In this document: positions 52,262 through 61,921 of the stretch, in pieces | How positions within the stretch are numbered: the first letter of the stretch is position 1 | How the letters are laid out: the number at the start of each line of letters is the position of its first letter | Origin: Phragmitibacter sp965284365 | GTDB taxonomy: Bacteria > Verrucomicrobiota > Verrucomicrobiia > Verrucomicrobiales > Verrucomicrobiaceae | NCBI GenBank assembly: GCA_965284365.1 | Contig: OZ260079.1 | Location: 2,108,001-2,172,000, forward strand | DNA: 64,000 nt | Direction: 5' to 3' | Notes under the pieces: model-generated | The model's input: the letters and a program-made list of their open reading frames with translations, nothing else | What the model was told of the DNA's origin: nothing | Databases searched by the model: none | Translations under genes and position numbers: made by a program

Positions 52262-53041
52262 TCACCGGGCGTGCCGGTGCAGTTCGTGATTCAACACGCT
52301 CAGGCTGAACATGGCAGCCGTCTCTACCCGCAATATTATCGGCCCCAAGGTCATGGGCAGACACCCGTGCTCGCGGGCCAGCGCATATTCCTCCGCACTG
52401 AAATCTCCTTCCGGACCTACCACCATCAGAACGCTATGCGTGTTCGCCTTGGTGGCATGATGGGTAGTCAACAGGGTCTTCAGCGGTTGCGAGTCCGGTT
52501 CGATAGCGGCGATGATCCGCAGATCCTGGGGCGGCATTCCCTTCCAAGCTTGGGTATACGGCATTGGAGTATGCACCTCAGGCAGCCAGTTTTGGCCACA
52601 CTGCTTGCAGGCTTCCAGCGCGATCTGCTGCCATTTCTCCTGCTTCTTGCGGGCTGCTTTCTCATCCAGCCTCACCACGGTGTGCTGAGTCACCACGGGA
52701 TATATCGAGTTCACCCCTAGCTCCACGGCTTTCTCGATGATCAGTTCCATGTTGCTGCCCTTGGGGATGGCCTGCAGCAACGCCAGGGAAACTGCGGGCG
52801 TCGGCGTATGATGAGGCGTTGCAGGCGCCAAAACCACGCGATGCTGTTCCACAGCCGTGATGCGAGCGCGCACCCAATCTCCTTTACCGTTGAAGACCAC
52901 AATCTCGTCTCCCACCTCTTTCCTCCGCACGGTCAGGCAGTGGTGTGACTCCCGGTCATCCAGGCGTAGCGCGTGGGGATTCCAAGCGTCCGGTGCCACG
53001 TAAAATCGTGGCAGGGAAATTAGTGAAGTGTTTGGAAGCAC
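52262..53041 (-). CDS. rsmE: 16S rRNA m3U1498 methyltransferase RsmE
   Basis: The 259-residue SPOUT enzyme has an N-terminal PUA-like domain (RLDDRESHHCLTVRRKEVGDEIVVFNGKGDWV) and a C-terminal knotted domain with AIPKGSNMELIIEKAVELGVNSIYPV, SVLMVVGPEGDFSAEEYALA (SAM binding) and LGPIILRVETAAMFSLSVL. These are specific for RsmE. GTG 53041, 9 bp after the LOG gene stop, is the preferred start; upstream in-frame codons to 53122 would overlap LOG. Confidence 0.92.
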   Translation of the reverse strand: MLPNTSLISLPRFYVAPDAWNPHALRLDDRESHHCLTVRRKEVGDEIVVFNGKGDWVRARITAVEQHRVVLAPATPHHTPTPAVSLALLQAIPKGSNMELIIEKAVELGVNSIYPVVTQHTVVRLDEKAARKKQEKWQQIALEACKQCGQNWLPEVHTPMPYTQAWKGMPPQDLRIIAAIEPDSQPLKTLLTTHHATKANTHSVLMVVGPEGDFSAEEYALAREHGCLPMTLGPIILRVETAAMFSLSVLNHELHRHAR

Positions 53042-53049
53042 GGCGGTAG

Positions 53050-54177
53050 TCAGGCTTCGGGCGGTTCGACTTCCGATTGATTGATGGCATCGATGAGGAG
53101 GCGCCACCGCCCGTAATACCATCGCCGCATTGTCGCCACGATGCGCGGCAGTTGTTGGATTCCTTCCTCATTGGCCTCCTCTTTCAGGGGCGCGCAGGCT
53201 TCAAAGGCACCGGACTTCAGCAGGTCCGCAAAATCCGCACTCAGCTTCTCTAGAGCCGCCGGTGTCAGTTTGTTTTTCAACCGGAAGACCGTGCGGTCTT
53301 TGACGTGGCGGTAGGAGTGAAACACCTTATAGAAATTCGTGATCTCTTGCACCGCAGTTTCGACGTCATCTGTGACCCGGACCAAGGTAACATCTTCCTG
53401 GGAAATGAGACCGTGCAGCAGCAGATGCTCCTTCAAAAAAGCAACAAAGGTGGCCCAATAGCTACCCCCAGGGACATCCACCAGCACCACTGGCAGCACG
53501 TTGGCTTTACCAGTCTGAATCAAGGTGATGCTCTCAAAGAGCTCATCCATGGTCCCAAAGCCGCCCGGGAACAGGGCAAACGCGTCAGCTTCCTTCACAA
53601 ACGAAAGCTTCCTGGTGAAGAAGTAATTGAAAGTCACCAGCTTCTCATCGCCGACTATGGTGTCGTTCGCCGCCTGCTCAAAGGGCAGCTTGATGTTTAG
53701 GCCAAAGCTCTTCTGGCGGCCCGCACCATACTGTGCGGCGCCCATGATGCCGTCACCTCCGCCGGTAATGACCATGTAGCCTTCCTCGACGATACGTTGG
53801 GAAAATCGCACCGCAGCCTGGGCGGCTGGATGATCGGGTGGAGTCCGTGCCGAGCCGAAAACCGTGACCTTGCGCAGCTGACGGTAAGGGTGAAACACCT
53901 TATTGGCATACCGCATCTCGCGGAGCGTGCGGTGCATCAACTTCACATCCCCCAGACCCACGTCATCGCGCCCGATCTTCAGGCTGGTCATCATCAGTCC
54001 GGCAACCAAGTCGCGCTTCCGTGGATCGCGGGTCCACACGCTCGCCAGCTCCCGAAGCTGGGCATCCAACTCCTTGTCGCCGGTGCTGCCCTTGGGTTTC
54101 TCCGGAAGCTGTAGCACCCCTCCGGCAGTGAAGTCCTTCTCGGAGCGCCGGATGGGTTCGTTTTTAGAAGTTTTCAT
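53050..54177 (-). CDS. LOG-family protein (lysine decarboxylase-like fold), long form
   Basis: The 375-residue protein contains the LOG signatures VTVFGSARTPPDHPAAQAAVR, YMVITGGGDGIMGAAQYGAGR and FALFPGGFGTMDELFESITLIQTGK (P-G-G-x-G-T-x-x-E). This family includes cytokinin-activating phosphoribohydrolases and nucleotide 5'-monophosphate nucleosidases, but most bacterial members are unassigned. The protein has about 100 extra N-terminal residues and about 95 C-terminal residues around the 180-residue core, as in the longer 'TIGR00730-like' bacterial branch. It is in a minus-strand run of rfbA, LOG, rsmE and folC. Confidence 0.85.
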   Translation of the reverse strand: MKTSKNEPIRRSEKDFTAGGVLQLPEKPKGSTGDKELDAQLRELASVWTRDPRKRDLVAGLMMTSLKIGRDDVGLGDVKLMHRTLREMRYANKVFHPYRQLRKVTVFGSARTPPDHPAAQAAVRFSQRIVEEGYMVITGGGDGIMGAAQYGAGRQKSFGLNIKLPFEQAANDTIVGDEKLVTFNYFFTRKLSFVKEADAFALFPGGFGTMDELFESITLIQTGKANVLPVVLVDVPGGSYWATFVAFLKEHLLLHGLISQEDVTLVRVTDDVETAVQEITNFYKVFHSYRHVKDRTVFRLKNKLTPAALEKLSADFADLLKSGAFEACAPLKEEANEEGIQQLPRIVATMRRWYYGRWRLLIDAINQSEVEPPEA

Positions 54178-54227
54178 AACAGCGCGAGGCCTAGCAAGCC
54201 TGCCAAAAGTGACTGACCACGAGGATC

Positions 54228-55136
54228 TTACGAAATCGGCCCATAGGCCGCTGTCGTGTGGTCGTAGTCTGCCATTTTCCGGAGATACATGCCGTATTCG
54301 GTTTTGCCCAGCTTGTCAGCCGCAGCAATCAGGGACTCGCGAGTGATCCAATCCTTGTTGTAGGCGATTTCTTCCAAACAGGAGATCTTCAGGCCCTGAC
54401 GGTGTTGGATGACCTGCACAAACTCCGCCGCTTCAATAAGGGAATCAGGAGAGCCGGTGTCCAGCCACGCCACGCCACGTCCCAGAACCTCTACGCGTAA
54501 CTCTTTCTGTTCCAGATAGATGCGGTTTAGATCCGTGATTTCAAGTTCGCCACGCGGGCTTGGCTTGATACTCCGAGCGATCTCACACACACGCTGATCG
54601 TAGAAATAAATCCCCGGAACCGCGTAGTTGGATTTAGGTTGTTTCGGCTTCTCTTCCAGCGAGATAGCGTTGCCTTCCTTGTCAAACTCCACCACACCGT
54701 AGATTTCAGGAGTTGCTGTATAATAACCAAAGATGGTTGCGCCCTTTTCCTGTGTACTGGCCCGCTCCACAGCCTTCCGGAATTGGGTGCCATAGAACAG
54801 GTTATCTCCCAGAACCAAAGCTGCTGCGCTTCCCGCCAGGAACTCTTCCCCAATGAGGAATGCTTGCGCAAGACCCTCAGGCTTAGGTTGTTCTGCATAT
54901 TCAATCCTCAAGCCAAACTGTGATCCGTCTCCCAACAATTTCCTGAATCCGGGCAGATCGTGCGGCGTCGAGATGATGAGGATATCCTGGATGTCCGCCA
55001 GCATCAGGGCTGACAAAGGATAGTAGATCATCGGCTTGTCATACACCGGCATGAGCTGCTTGCTCACGGCGATGGTCAAGGGGTAGAGCCGGGTGCCGGA
55101 ACCACCGGCGAGAACGATACCTTTGCGTGTGGACAT
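54228..55136 (-). CDS. rfbA: Glucose-1-phosphate thymidylyltransferase
   Basis: The 302-residue enzyme makes dTDP-glucose, the first step to dTDP-rhamnose. ATG 55136 gives the classic start KGIVLAGGSGTRLYPLTIAVSKQLMPVYDKPMIYYPLSALML, cited as GGSGTRLYPLT and SKQLMPVYDKPMIYYPLS. VLGDNLFYG, FGYYTATPEIYGVVEFDKEG and RGVAWLDTGSPDSLIEAAEFV are also RmlA-type. The frame is open upstream to 55208 but this is non-family sequence. No rfbB, C or D genes are adjacent. It belongs to surface polysaccharide or exopolysaccharide supply. Confidence 0.96.
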   Translation of the reverse strand: MSTRKGIVLAGGSGTRLYPLTIAVSKQLMPVYDKPMIYYPLSALMLADIQDILIISTPHDLPGFRKLLGDGSQFGLRIEYAEQPKPEGLAQAFLIGEEFLAGSAAALVLGDNLFYGTQFRKAVERASTQEKGATIFGYYTATPEIYGVVEFDKEGNAISLEEKPKQPKSNYAVPGIYFYDQRVCEIARSIKPSPRGELEITDLNRIYLEQKELRVEVLGRGVAWLDTGSPDSLIEAAEFVQVIQHRQGLKISCLEEIAYNKDWITRESLIAAADKLGKTEYGMYLRKMADYDHTTAAYGPIS

Positions 55137-55350
55137 GGGAAGGAGAGTGTGAAGCGCAAATTCCTCGGCGCAAGGCCGGAATGCCCGTAAAAACTTGAGC
55201 CAAACCACGCTTTAGGTCTCAGAAATCGAGCGCTTTTTGGGCGGAAAATGAGACATGAGACGTCGGCATAGTTTTGCGATTTGGTTTAAACCGGGGGTTC
55301 TTATTGCGGTTGCTTATGTGTTGTAAGATAGAACCTGTAAGAGTATTTTC

Positions 55351-58300
55351 ATGCTACGCCCTCCCATGAACTTATCTCATCTGATCGTTCGCCTCAGTCT
55401 TTGCATCATTTCCTTGATGGCTGGCGCGGCGGATGTGAGAGGAGCGAGCGCTCCCGGCTCAATCGATTTGAGTTTCAACAACGGCAACCATCGAGTGCCT
55501 GTTCCATCCGAGTATATTTACGAGGATGCCCGCAAGGTCCTTGTGCAGGCTGACGGAAAGATTGTGGTGGTTGGTACGGGGAGAGACGGTGCCCGCGTGA
55601 TGACAATGAGGTATCACACCGACGGTAGCCTTGATCAGACCTATGGAGATCAAGGGGCGAAATCGATATTGGTCGGGGAATACTGTTCGGGTCTGGGAGC
55701 GGCGTTACAAGCTGATGGCAAGGTCGTCGTCGTCGGCTATGCACAAGTGAATGAAAATTTAGACCTGATGCTGGTCCGATTTGGCACCAATGGGCAATTG
55801 GATCCTACGTTCGGAGTCGGGGGCATTGTCACGACAGATACGGGTGGCGGGACTGATTATGCTCATGATGTCGCGGTGCAAAGTGATGGCAAAATTGTAG
55901 TAGGAGGGTCCTCCCATCTTGGCCATGCAGAAGACCTAGTCGTGGCGCGTTACAATCCTACCGGGGCGCTGGACACAAGTTTTGGAACTGAGGGCATCAC
56001 GCTGTGGGCACCTGAAACCGCCGATGCGGGCGGTGCAGCTGTCGCAATTCAGCCAGATGGCAAGATTGTGATCGCCGGGACTATCGAGAGAAATGACGAG
56101 GATCAGCTAGCATTAGTCCGCTTCACGGCTGCTGGTCAGATCGATCCAACATTTGGTGAGCAAGGTTTCGTCGAAAAGAGCCTGAGTTCATTTGGGCAAT
56201 CTTTGGCAGATATATTGGTGGCGCCTGACGGTTCCATCTTCGCGGCTGGCTCATCATGGATGACGCAAGCCCTCAATTTTGTGGTGGTCAAAGTGAAGAG
56301 CGACGGCAGCTTTGACAACACGTTTGGGACCAATGGGACCGTAGCGACAGATATCGGAGGCTCTAATGACACTGCGGTAAGCATTGCAAGACAGCCAGAT
56401 GGAAAACTTGTCGTTGGCGGGTGTGCGCAGAGCAGCGAGTATTACGATGATTCAGTGGTGGTTCGTTACCTTTCCAATGGAACCCTGGATTCCAGCTTCG
56501 CCAATGGTGGGAAGTTTGTGGCTGCGCTAAGCAGCCTCCAGGATCGCGTGGCGTCTGTCGCGTTACAAGCTGATGGCAAGATTCTGGCGGTGGGCGAGAG
56601 CCATGACGAAAATCCCATCGCGCGCTTGTCCCTATTCAGACTCAACAATGCATTGGGACCAACGGTCAACCTTGGTTCGCCTACCATAGCAGGCAATGCC
56701 ATCACCCTGCGCGGGACTGCTAACGGGAACATGGCTCCAGAAGGAACCGCCGTGGTGTTTGAGTATGGGCCCTCGCCATCCAAGCCTTGGACCATGGTAT
56801 TTGCGACGCCCAGCCTAGTTTACGGCAACACGGACATCCCGGTGCAAGCAACTCTGTCGGGCTTGCTACCAAACAACATTTATTATTATCAGATCCATGC
56901 CGCGAACGCGAACGGTGCCCACATCATTGAGGGGCAATTCCGCGTGCCCGCCGGAGATAGCACCAATTTGGGTATTTTGGACATTGAGGGCGCTTCGTTT
57001 AGTCCCTCCTTCACTTCAGGCATCTCGCAGTATTCTGGTGAACTTTATTCTTCTGACACAAAAAGTGTGCGTGTTTCTGCTCCTGCGGAAGACCCTTTGG
57101 CCACGGTGAAAATCAACGGGACGGTAGTTGCGGACGGGAAGTATAGCGCACCCATTCCTCTCAATATTGGTTTGAATGCCATTACCGTGCAAGTGACGGC
57201 GCATAATCAGACCGACAGCAAGACCTACACCTTTGATATCACCCGACCACGCCCTCCCACCGGAAGCATGGATCTGGATTTCGGATTGGCAGGGAAAGCG
57301 GTTGTGCGCCCCTATTGGTATGAGTCGACAGGTCGAGACGTACTACAACAGCCTGACGGCAAAGTGCTGGTAGCTGGATCCGCGATGGCAGACGCCAGAC
57401 ATGGCATGGCAATTTCCCGCTACAACCCTGATGGGAGCCCGGACTTTTCATTTGGCGGACGGGGCCGTGCCCTCAAAATTGACCAGCGATCGGACGAAAT
57501 GGTTGGGAACATGGCCGCCCTCCAGACGGACGGCAAAATCCTCGTGGCAGGTGTGATGCACATTTACAATGAGACAAGGCTGGCAGTGGTGCGGTTTACG
57601 ACTGAGGGGAAAGTGGATGACAGTTTTGGTGAGCACGGGTTGGCTGAGGGGTCATTTGGAGGAAAGTCAGGGGAAGGCCACGGACTCGCCGTCCGGCCGA
57701 ATGGAAAGATCCTGGTCGCTGGATTCTCTACGGATGGTCAGGAGCACGAGCCGATGACTGGAGACCGTGGGCCAGGAGTTGTGCTGACTCAGTTTGATTC
57801 CAACGGTTCTCTGGATGCGACTTTTGGCGGGGGCGGCAAAGTGTTTACAAGTCTGGCCCAGGAAGTGCAGATGACGGCCATGATCCTTCAACCTGACGGC
57901 AAGGCCATTGTTACTGGCCATGCCAAGAATGGAGACAAGCAGGAATTCTTGACGTTGCGCTATGACAGCAGCGGAGTGCTGGATCCAGGATTTGGGAGCA
58001 ATGGTGTTGTCAGAACGAGTTTTGCGCCCCTCAGTGGTTGCGCACAGAGCGTGGTGTTACAGGCCAATGGCAGCATTGTGGTAGCGGGGCATGTGGGAAC
58101 TGGTTATGACACCGATGTCGCATTGGTAAGGTACAGTTCCACGGGGGTTTTGGACCAAGGGTTTGGTAACGGCGGCAAGGTGATTACTTCTCTGGAAGGG
58201 CCTAGCGTGGCAAACGACGTGCTCGTGCAGCCAGACACCAAAATTCTTATCGGCGGCACTGCCAGATTGGGAGGAAGTGACGATGACTTTCTATTGATTC

Positions 58301-59193
58301 GTTACACCAATGATGGGAACGAGGATATTGGGTTCAATGAGGGGGAACTGAGTGCAGTCAGGGTATTCCAAGATGCTTATTCTCAGAAGGGCCATGGCAT
58401 CACATTACAAGGGGACGGCAAGATTCTTCTGACAGGAGGGACGGGGTCGGCCTTTTTCAGCGAACAGATGGCGCTGCTGCAAGTCAACAATGATGTCGGA
58501 CCGGGGATCTTAAGCATGCAAATCACTCAGGTGACGCCGACGAGCGCCACCTTCACCGGGAGGTTCAGTGCCCCAGGGATAAATGGAAATTCGTCTACAG
58601 TATCACTCAGACGAGTTCAGGCAGGACTAAGCAACTGGCAAACTGTGCCACTTTCTGCTTCGGAACTTGCAGCCGGATCATCTGCCTTGGTGACAGGGAC
58701 TATGGCGAATCTTTCGCCGGGCACCACCTATCGGTACCAAGCCACTATTACCAAGGATTCAAATCACGTCAGCCTGGATGGATATTTTGCCACGCCATCT
58801 CTGCAGGAAGGCTGGCGGCAGCAGTGGTTCGGCAGCGCCGCGAACACCGGCGGAGCTGCGGATAGCTATGACTACGAAAGCGACGGGATTTCAAATCTCA
58901 TGGAGTGGGCCGTGGGGCTGGATCCCACGAAAACGAGCGTGATGCCAGCCGTAACCAAAGAGAATGGGGCGAACCTGGAGTATGTGTATTCTCGAAGTGT
59001 GACGGCGATGAATGCGGGAGTTGGTTATTTTGTGGAATGGAGTGACACACTGCCCGGCACACTCTGGAGTGTGGATGGTGTGACGGAGGAGATCGTAACC
59101 AACGATGGTACGATACAGCAGGTGAAGGTGATTGTGCCGAAGGGCAGTGGCGATCGCCGGTTTGTGCGGTTGCGGGTGGTGGCGCCGCAGTAG
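55351..59193 (+). CDS. Delta-60-repeat surface protein with two propeller-type blocks
   Basis: The 1280-residue protein has a signal peptide (IVRLSLCIISLMAGAADVRGA). It contains about 14 delta-60 repeats of the type 'QxDGKIxVxG...RYxxxGxLDxxFGxxG': seven at about residues 60-430 (e.g. LQADGKVVVVG, VRFGTNGQLDPTFG) and seven at about 630-1045 (e.g. LQTDGKILVAG, VRYSSTGVLDQGFG). An Fn3-like region (about 435-535) and a cadherin-like sandwich (about 545-630, SPSFTSGISQYSGELY) lie between. Another Fn3-like segment follows, and DYESDGISNLMEWAVGLDP (about 1175) resembles a calcium-type 'DxDxDG' motif common at the end of verrucomicrobial secreted proteins. Two seven-bladed propellers are an inference from the counts. 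Start ATG 55351 or 55366. Confidence 0.85.
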   Translation: MLRPPMNLSHLIVRLSLCIISLMAGAADVRGASAPGSIDLSFNNGNHRVPVPSEYIYEDARKVLVQADGKIVVVGTGRDGARVMTMRYHTDGSLDQTYGDQGAKSILVGEYCSGLGAALQADGKVVVVGYAQVNENLDLMLVRFGTNGQLDPTFGVGGIVTTDTGGGTDYAHDVAVQSDGKIVVGGSSHLGHAEDLVVARYNPTGALDTSFGTEGITLWAPETADAGGAAVAIQPDGKIVIAGTIERNDEDQLALVRFTAAGQIDPTFGEQGFVEKSLSSFGQSLADILVAPDGSIFAAGSSWMTQALNFVVVKVKSDGSFDNTFGTNGTVATDIGGSNDTAVSIARQPDGKLVVGGCAQSSEYYDDSVVVRYLSNGTLDSSFANGGKFVAALSSLQDRVASVALQADGKILAVGESHDENPIARLSLFRLNNALGPTVNLGSPTIAGNAITLRGTANGNMAPEGTAVVFEYGPSPSKPWTMVFATPSLVYGNTDIPVQATLSGLLPNNIYYYQIHAANANGAHIIEGQFRVPAGDSTNLGILDIEGASFSPSFTSGISQYSGELYSSDTKSVRVSAPAEDPLATVKINGTVVADGKYSAPIPLNIGLNAITVQVTAHNQTDSKTYTFDITRPRPPTGSMDLDFGLAGKAVVRPYWYESTGRDVLQQPDGKVLVAGSAMADARHGMAISRYNPDGSPDFSFGGRGRALKIDQRSDEMVGNMAALQTDGKILVAGVMHIYNETRLAVVRFTTEGKVDDSFGEHGLAEGSFGGKSGEGHGLAVRPNGKILVAGFSTDGQEHEPMTGDRGPGVVLTQFDSNGSLDATFGGGGKVFTSLAQEVQMTAMILQPDGKAIVTGHAKNGDKQEFLTLRYDSSGVLDPGFGSNGVVRTSFAPLSGCAQSVVLQANGSIVVAGHVGTGYDTDVALVRYSSTGVLDQGFGNGGKVITSLEGPSVANDVLVQPDTKILIGGTARLGGSDDDFLLIRYTNDGNEDIGFNEGELSAVRVFQDAYSQKGHGITLQGDGKILLTGGTGSAFFSEQMALLQVNNDVGPGILSMQITQVTPTSATFTGRFSAPGINGNSSTVSLRRVQAGLSNWQTVPLSASELAAGSSALVTGTMANLSPGTTYRYQATITKDSNHVSLDGYFATPSLQEGWRQQWFGSAANTGGAADSYDYESDGISNLMEWAVGLDPTKTSVMPAVTKENGANLEYVYSRSVTAMNAGVGYFVEWSDTLPGTLWSVDGVTEEIVTNDGTIQQVKVIVPKGSGDRRFVRLRVVAPQ

Positions 59194-59382
59194 CGGTGGG
59201 TTAGGGTTGGCTCGGGCGGGAACGTATCTATCTCCCTCGGGCCTTGGGCTGTGCGCGCGCCAAACGCAATGGCTTCATCTTGAGAGTGGCGTGAGTATCC
59301 CCGATTGCAGGATAGGGGTGGGTCAAAGGGGCCACTCTCTTCTTCTGGCGCGAAGAAGAGGCAGGTATTTACCCCTCTTTTT

Positions 59383-60114
59383 ATGTCTCTCACCTACCAA
59401 CCTTTTGCGAACGTCCCAGAACTGAAAACCCTCGAAGCTGACCTCCGCATGAATGTCTCGGACGGGGAACGCGGAGTGTCATGGGGCATTGGCGCTGCGC
59501 TTTTGGGATACGGCATTGCACGGGATTCCGCCTGGCGGTGGCCGGCTTTGATCCTTGGTGGCATGCTGCTGCATCGCGGTATGACGGGCCATTGCAATGT
59601 TTACCAACTCTTGGAGAAAGACGGGCGTCACTCCACGGGGGGAGTTGCGGATCAGAAGGGTATTCATCTGACTGAGACCGTTGAGATTAATCGTCCGCGT
59701 ACGATGCTTTACAGCTTCTGGCGCGATCTGCAGCACATGCCACGAATCCTGAGCCACGTGCAATCCGTGCAGGAATTGGGCGGGAAGCGTTCGCACTGGA
59801 AGGTCAAAGGACCGTTCAACAAGGTGTATGAATGGGATGCGGAGATCATCAGTGACACGCCTGCAGAAGTCATCGCGTGGCAGTCAGTCGGCCACCCCGA
59901 AGTGGATAGCGCCGGTTCTGTCCGCTTTGAAGACAGCCCGTTAGGTGCGACCCGAATCACGGTGCAACTGAAGTTTAATCCTCCCGGCGGGCAGATCGGC
60001 GAGGCCGTGGCGGAATGGCTGGGACAATCGCCTGCCGGGCAATTGCGAGCGGACCTTTTGAGCTTCAAGGCGTATGCGGAGAATGAGCTGCCCGAAGCTC
60101 TGGCGGCTGTTTAG
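59383..60114 (+). CDS. SRPBCC (START-like) domain protein with DUF2892-type membrane segment
   Basis: ATG 59383 gives 243 residues. The first 75 residues carry a DUF2892-like N terminus (NVSDGERGVSWGIGAALLGYGI, WPALILGGMLLHRGMTGHC). A C-terminal START/SRPBCC fold follows (VEINRPRTMLYSFWRDLQHMPRILSHVQSVQELGGKRSHWKV, cited in part as YSFWRDLQHMPRI, then YEWDAEIISDTPAEVIAWQS and RITVQLKFNPPGGQIGEAV). Such fusions bind small lipophilic molecules or help in coenzyme Q-type handling, but the ligand is unknown. The region upstream of the ATG is noncoding-like. No operon partner is clear. Confidence 0.8.
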   Translation: MSLTYQPFANVPELKTLEADLRMNVSDGERGVSWGIGAALLGYGIARDSAWRWPALILGGMLLHRGMTGHCNVYQLLEKDGRHSTGGVADQKGIHLTETVEINRPRTMLYSFWRDLQHMPRILSHVQSVQELGGKRSHWKVKGPFNKVYEWDAEIISDTPAEVIAWQSVGHPEVDSAGSVRFEDSPLGATRITVQLKFNPPGGQIGEAVAEWLGQSPAGQLRADLLSFKAYAENELPEALAAV

Positions 60115-60246
60115 AAATTGATGTGCGGTTAGCGGTGTGGGTGCGAGAGTATTGTTTTGCGGATTTTCTGCGAATCAGGTAGTTCAGGTGGGACATTACC
60201 GACTCTTCTTCTGAGACGGAGAAGGAGTGCACCCACCTTAATTGCC

Positions 60247-61788
60247 ATGCACAAGATCGCATTCCTCAGCATCGTCATCTTCTTCGGCTGCGGCCTTTCA
60301 TCGCACGGCGAAAAGCCTCAAGCCAGCGCAGGGGCGAGCTCCGCAGGTGACCGGCTTGAGACCCTAAGGGGGCTGAAAATCCAAGCAGCCACCGTCACGT
60401 CTGTGGAGCGTCAGGAGTTACCGACGGTAACCAACGCGGATGGGCGAACGGCAAACCATATTCCGCCGCGAACCATCGTTAAAATGGTGCTCAAGCCGAC
60501 GGAGCGGTCCAACATCAATGTCGAGATCTGGTTGCCGGATGCTGATCAGTGGAATGCCCGATTCCTGGGGCTGGGCAACGGGGGGGCTGCTGGGAAGATC
60601 AATTCAACCTCGCTGGCAGGTCCAATGGCGGGCGGCTATGCCGTGGCAACCACCGACATGGGTACCGCGCCGAACGCAGACTCCGGAGTGGGCAACCCGG
60701 AGGTGTGGAAGGATTTCGGTTTTCGTGCCACGCATCTCATGACGGTCGCCGCTAAGGAAGTCATCCAGACTTTTTATGGTAGGGGACCGAAGTACTCGTA
60801 TTTCAACGGTGGCTCGACGGGCGGCCAGCAAGCACTTCAGGAGGCGCAGCGATATCCGGAAGATTACGATGGCATTGTTGCCGCTGTGCCGGCGCATTGC
60901 CGGACGCCGCTGCATGCCTATTTCCTGTGGAATGATCAGATCCTGAACAAGCGTCCCTTCACGAAGTCCCAGGAGGCGAGTGTCATTGCCGCTGGGAATG
61001 AGTATATGGCATCGAGAGAGATCCCCGCAGTGGCAGGAAAATTCGTTTCTGATCCGCGATGCGAGGCCAAAGACATTGAGGCGGTGGTCGATCTCGCCTT
61101 GAAAAAAGATTCCACACTGACAAAGGAACATGCAGAGGCGCTTAAGAAACTGCTCGATGGTCCGAAGCATGCCGTGACAGGCGAGCGGATATTTAATGGC
61201 ATCCCCCTGGGAGGAACAATGTCCGATGCGCATGGGCATCTGTATCTCTTCAAATGGGTCTTCGGTGCAGATAAGAAGCTCGAAGAGATTAATTTTGGAG
61301 CGGATATCGAAACCTACACTGCAGCCTTGGCGCCGTATCTCAATGCAGAGAATCCCGATCTCGCGGCCTTCGAGAAGCGTGGTGGAAAGTTGATGATGAC
61401 TTCCGGATCTGCTGATTCGATTGTGCCTTTCCACGCTACCCTCGACTACTATGAAAGGGTTATTGACCACTTTGGTGATTTAGGAAAAGTGCAATCCTTC
61501 TTCAAGTTCTACCTTGTTCCCGGGATGGGCCACGGGCCTGGTCCTGGCATCAATCAAGTGCCGGGTCTACTGGAAATCCTCCGGAACTGGCGAGAGCGAA
61601 ACATTGAGCCTCAAGTGCTGGAAGGGAATCGCACGGTGAATGGGAGATCTGAATTTAAGATGCCGCTACACCCCTATCCCGCCAAAACCGGGTGGGATGC
61701 GGCCACGTCCGACTTCAAGGTGGTCGATGGGCCGCGCGGAGGAGTGGAACGTGTCGCGGAACGATTCAGACCGGCCGCGGCAGAGTGA
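60247..61788 (+). CDS. Tannase/feruloyl esterase-family protein lacking the CS/HC cysteines
   Basis: ATG 60247 gives 513 residues with a hydrophobic N terminus ending in F-F-G-C-G, a possible weak lipoprotein signal. The fold is that of the tannase/feruloyl esterase family: SLAGPMAGGYAVATTDMGT, FRATHLMTVAAKEVIQTFYG, YFNGGSTGGQQALQEAQRYPEDYDGIVAAVPA and the C-terminal VPGMGHGPGPG. The triad is Ser190 (GGSTGG), Asp390 (GSADSIVPF) and His429. In the family the residues before Ser and after His are Cys (CS-D-HC, disulfide); here both are Gly. It should be secreted. Substrate is unknown. Confidence 0.85.
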   Translation: MHKIAFLSIVIFFGCGLSSHGEKPQASAGASSAGDRLETLRGLKIQAATVTSVERQELPTVTNADGRTANHIPPRTIVKMVLKPTERSNINVEIWLPDADQWNARFLGLGNGGAAGKINSTSLAGPMAGGYAVATTDMGTAPNADSGVGNPEVWKDFGFRATHLMTVAAKEVIQTFYGRGPKYSYFNGGSTGGQQALQEAQRYPEDYDGIVAAVPAHCRTPLHAYFLWNDQILNKRPFTKSQEASVIAAGNEYMASREIPAVAGKFVSDPRCEAKDIEAVVDLALKKDSTLTKEHAEALKKLLDGPKHAVTGERIFNGIPLGGTMSDAHGHLYLFKWVFGADKKLEEINFGADIETYTAALAPYLNAENPDLAAFEKRGGKLMMTSGSADSIVPFHATLDYYERVIDHFGDLGKVQSFFKFYLVPGMGHGPGPGINQVPGLLEILRNWRERNIEPQVLEGNRTVNGRSEFKMPLHPYPAKTGWDAATSDFKVVDGPRGGVERVAERFRPAAAE

Positions 61789-61921
61789 AGTGGAATTGGG
61801 ATTGGGTCGGGTCGGCAGCCCTATATGGAAGATTTATTTTTTTCGGTGAACCTTTCTGGCTGATTGTCACACGTTGGTACTGACGGATCGCTGCGGTCGC
61901 AAGTGAACGCTGCCCGTCTGT

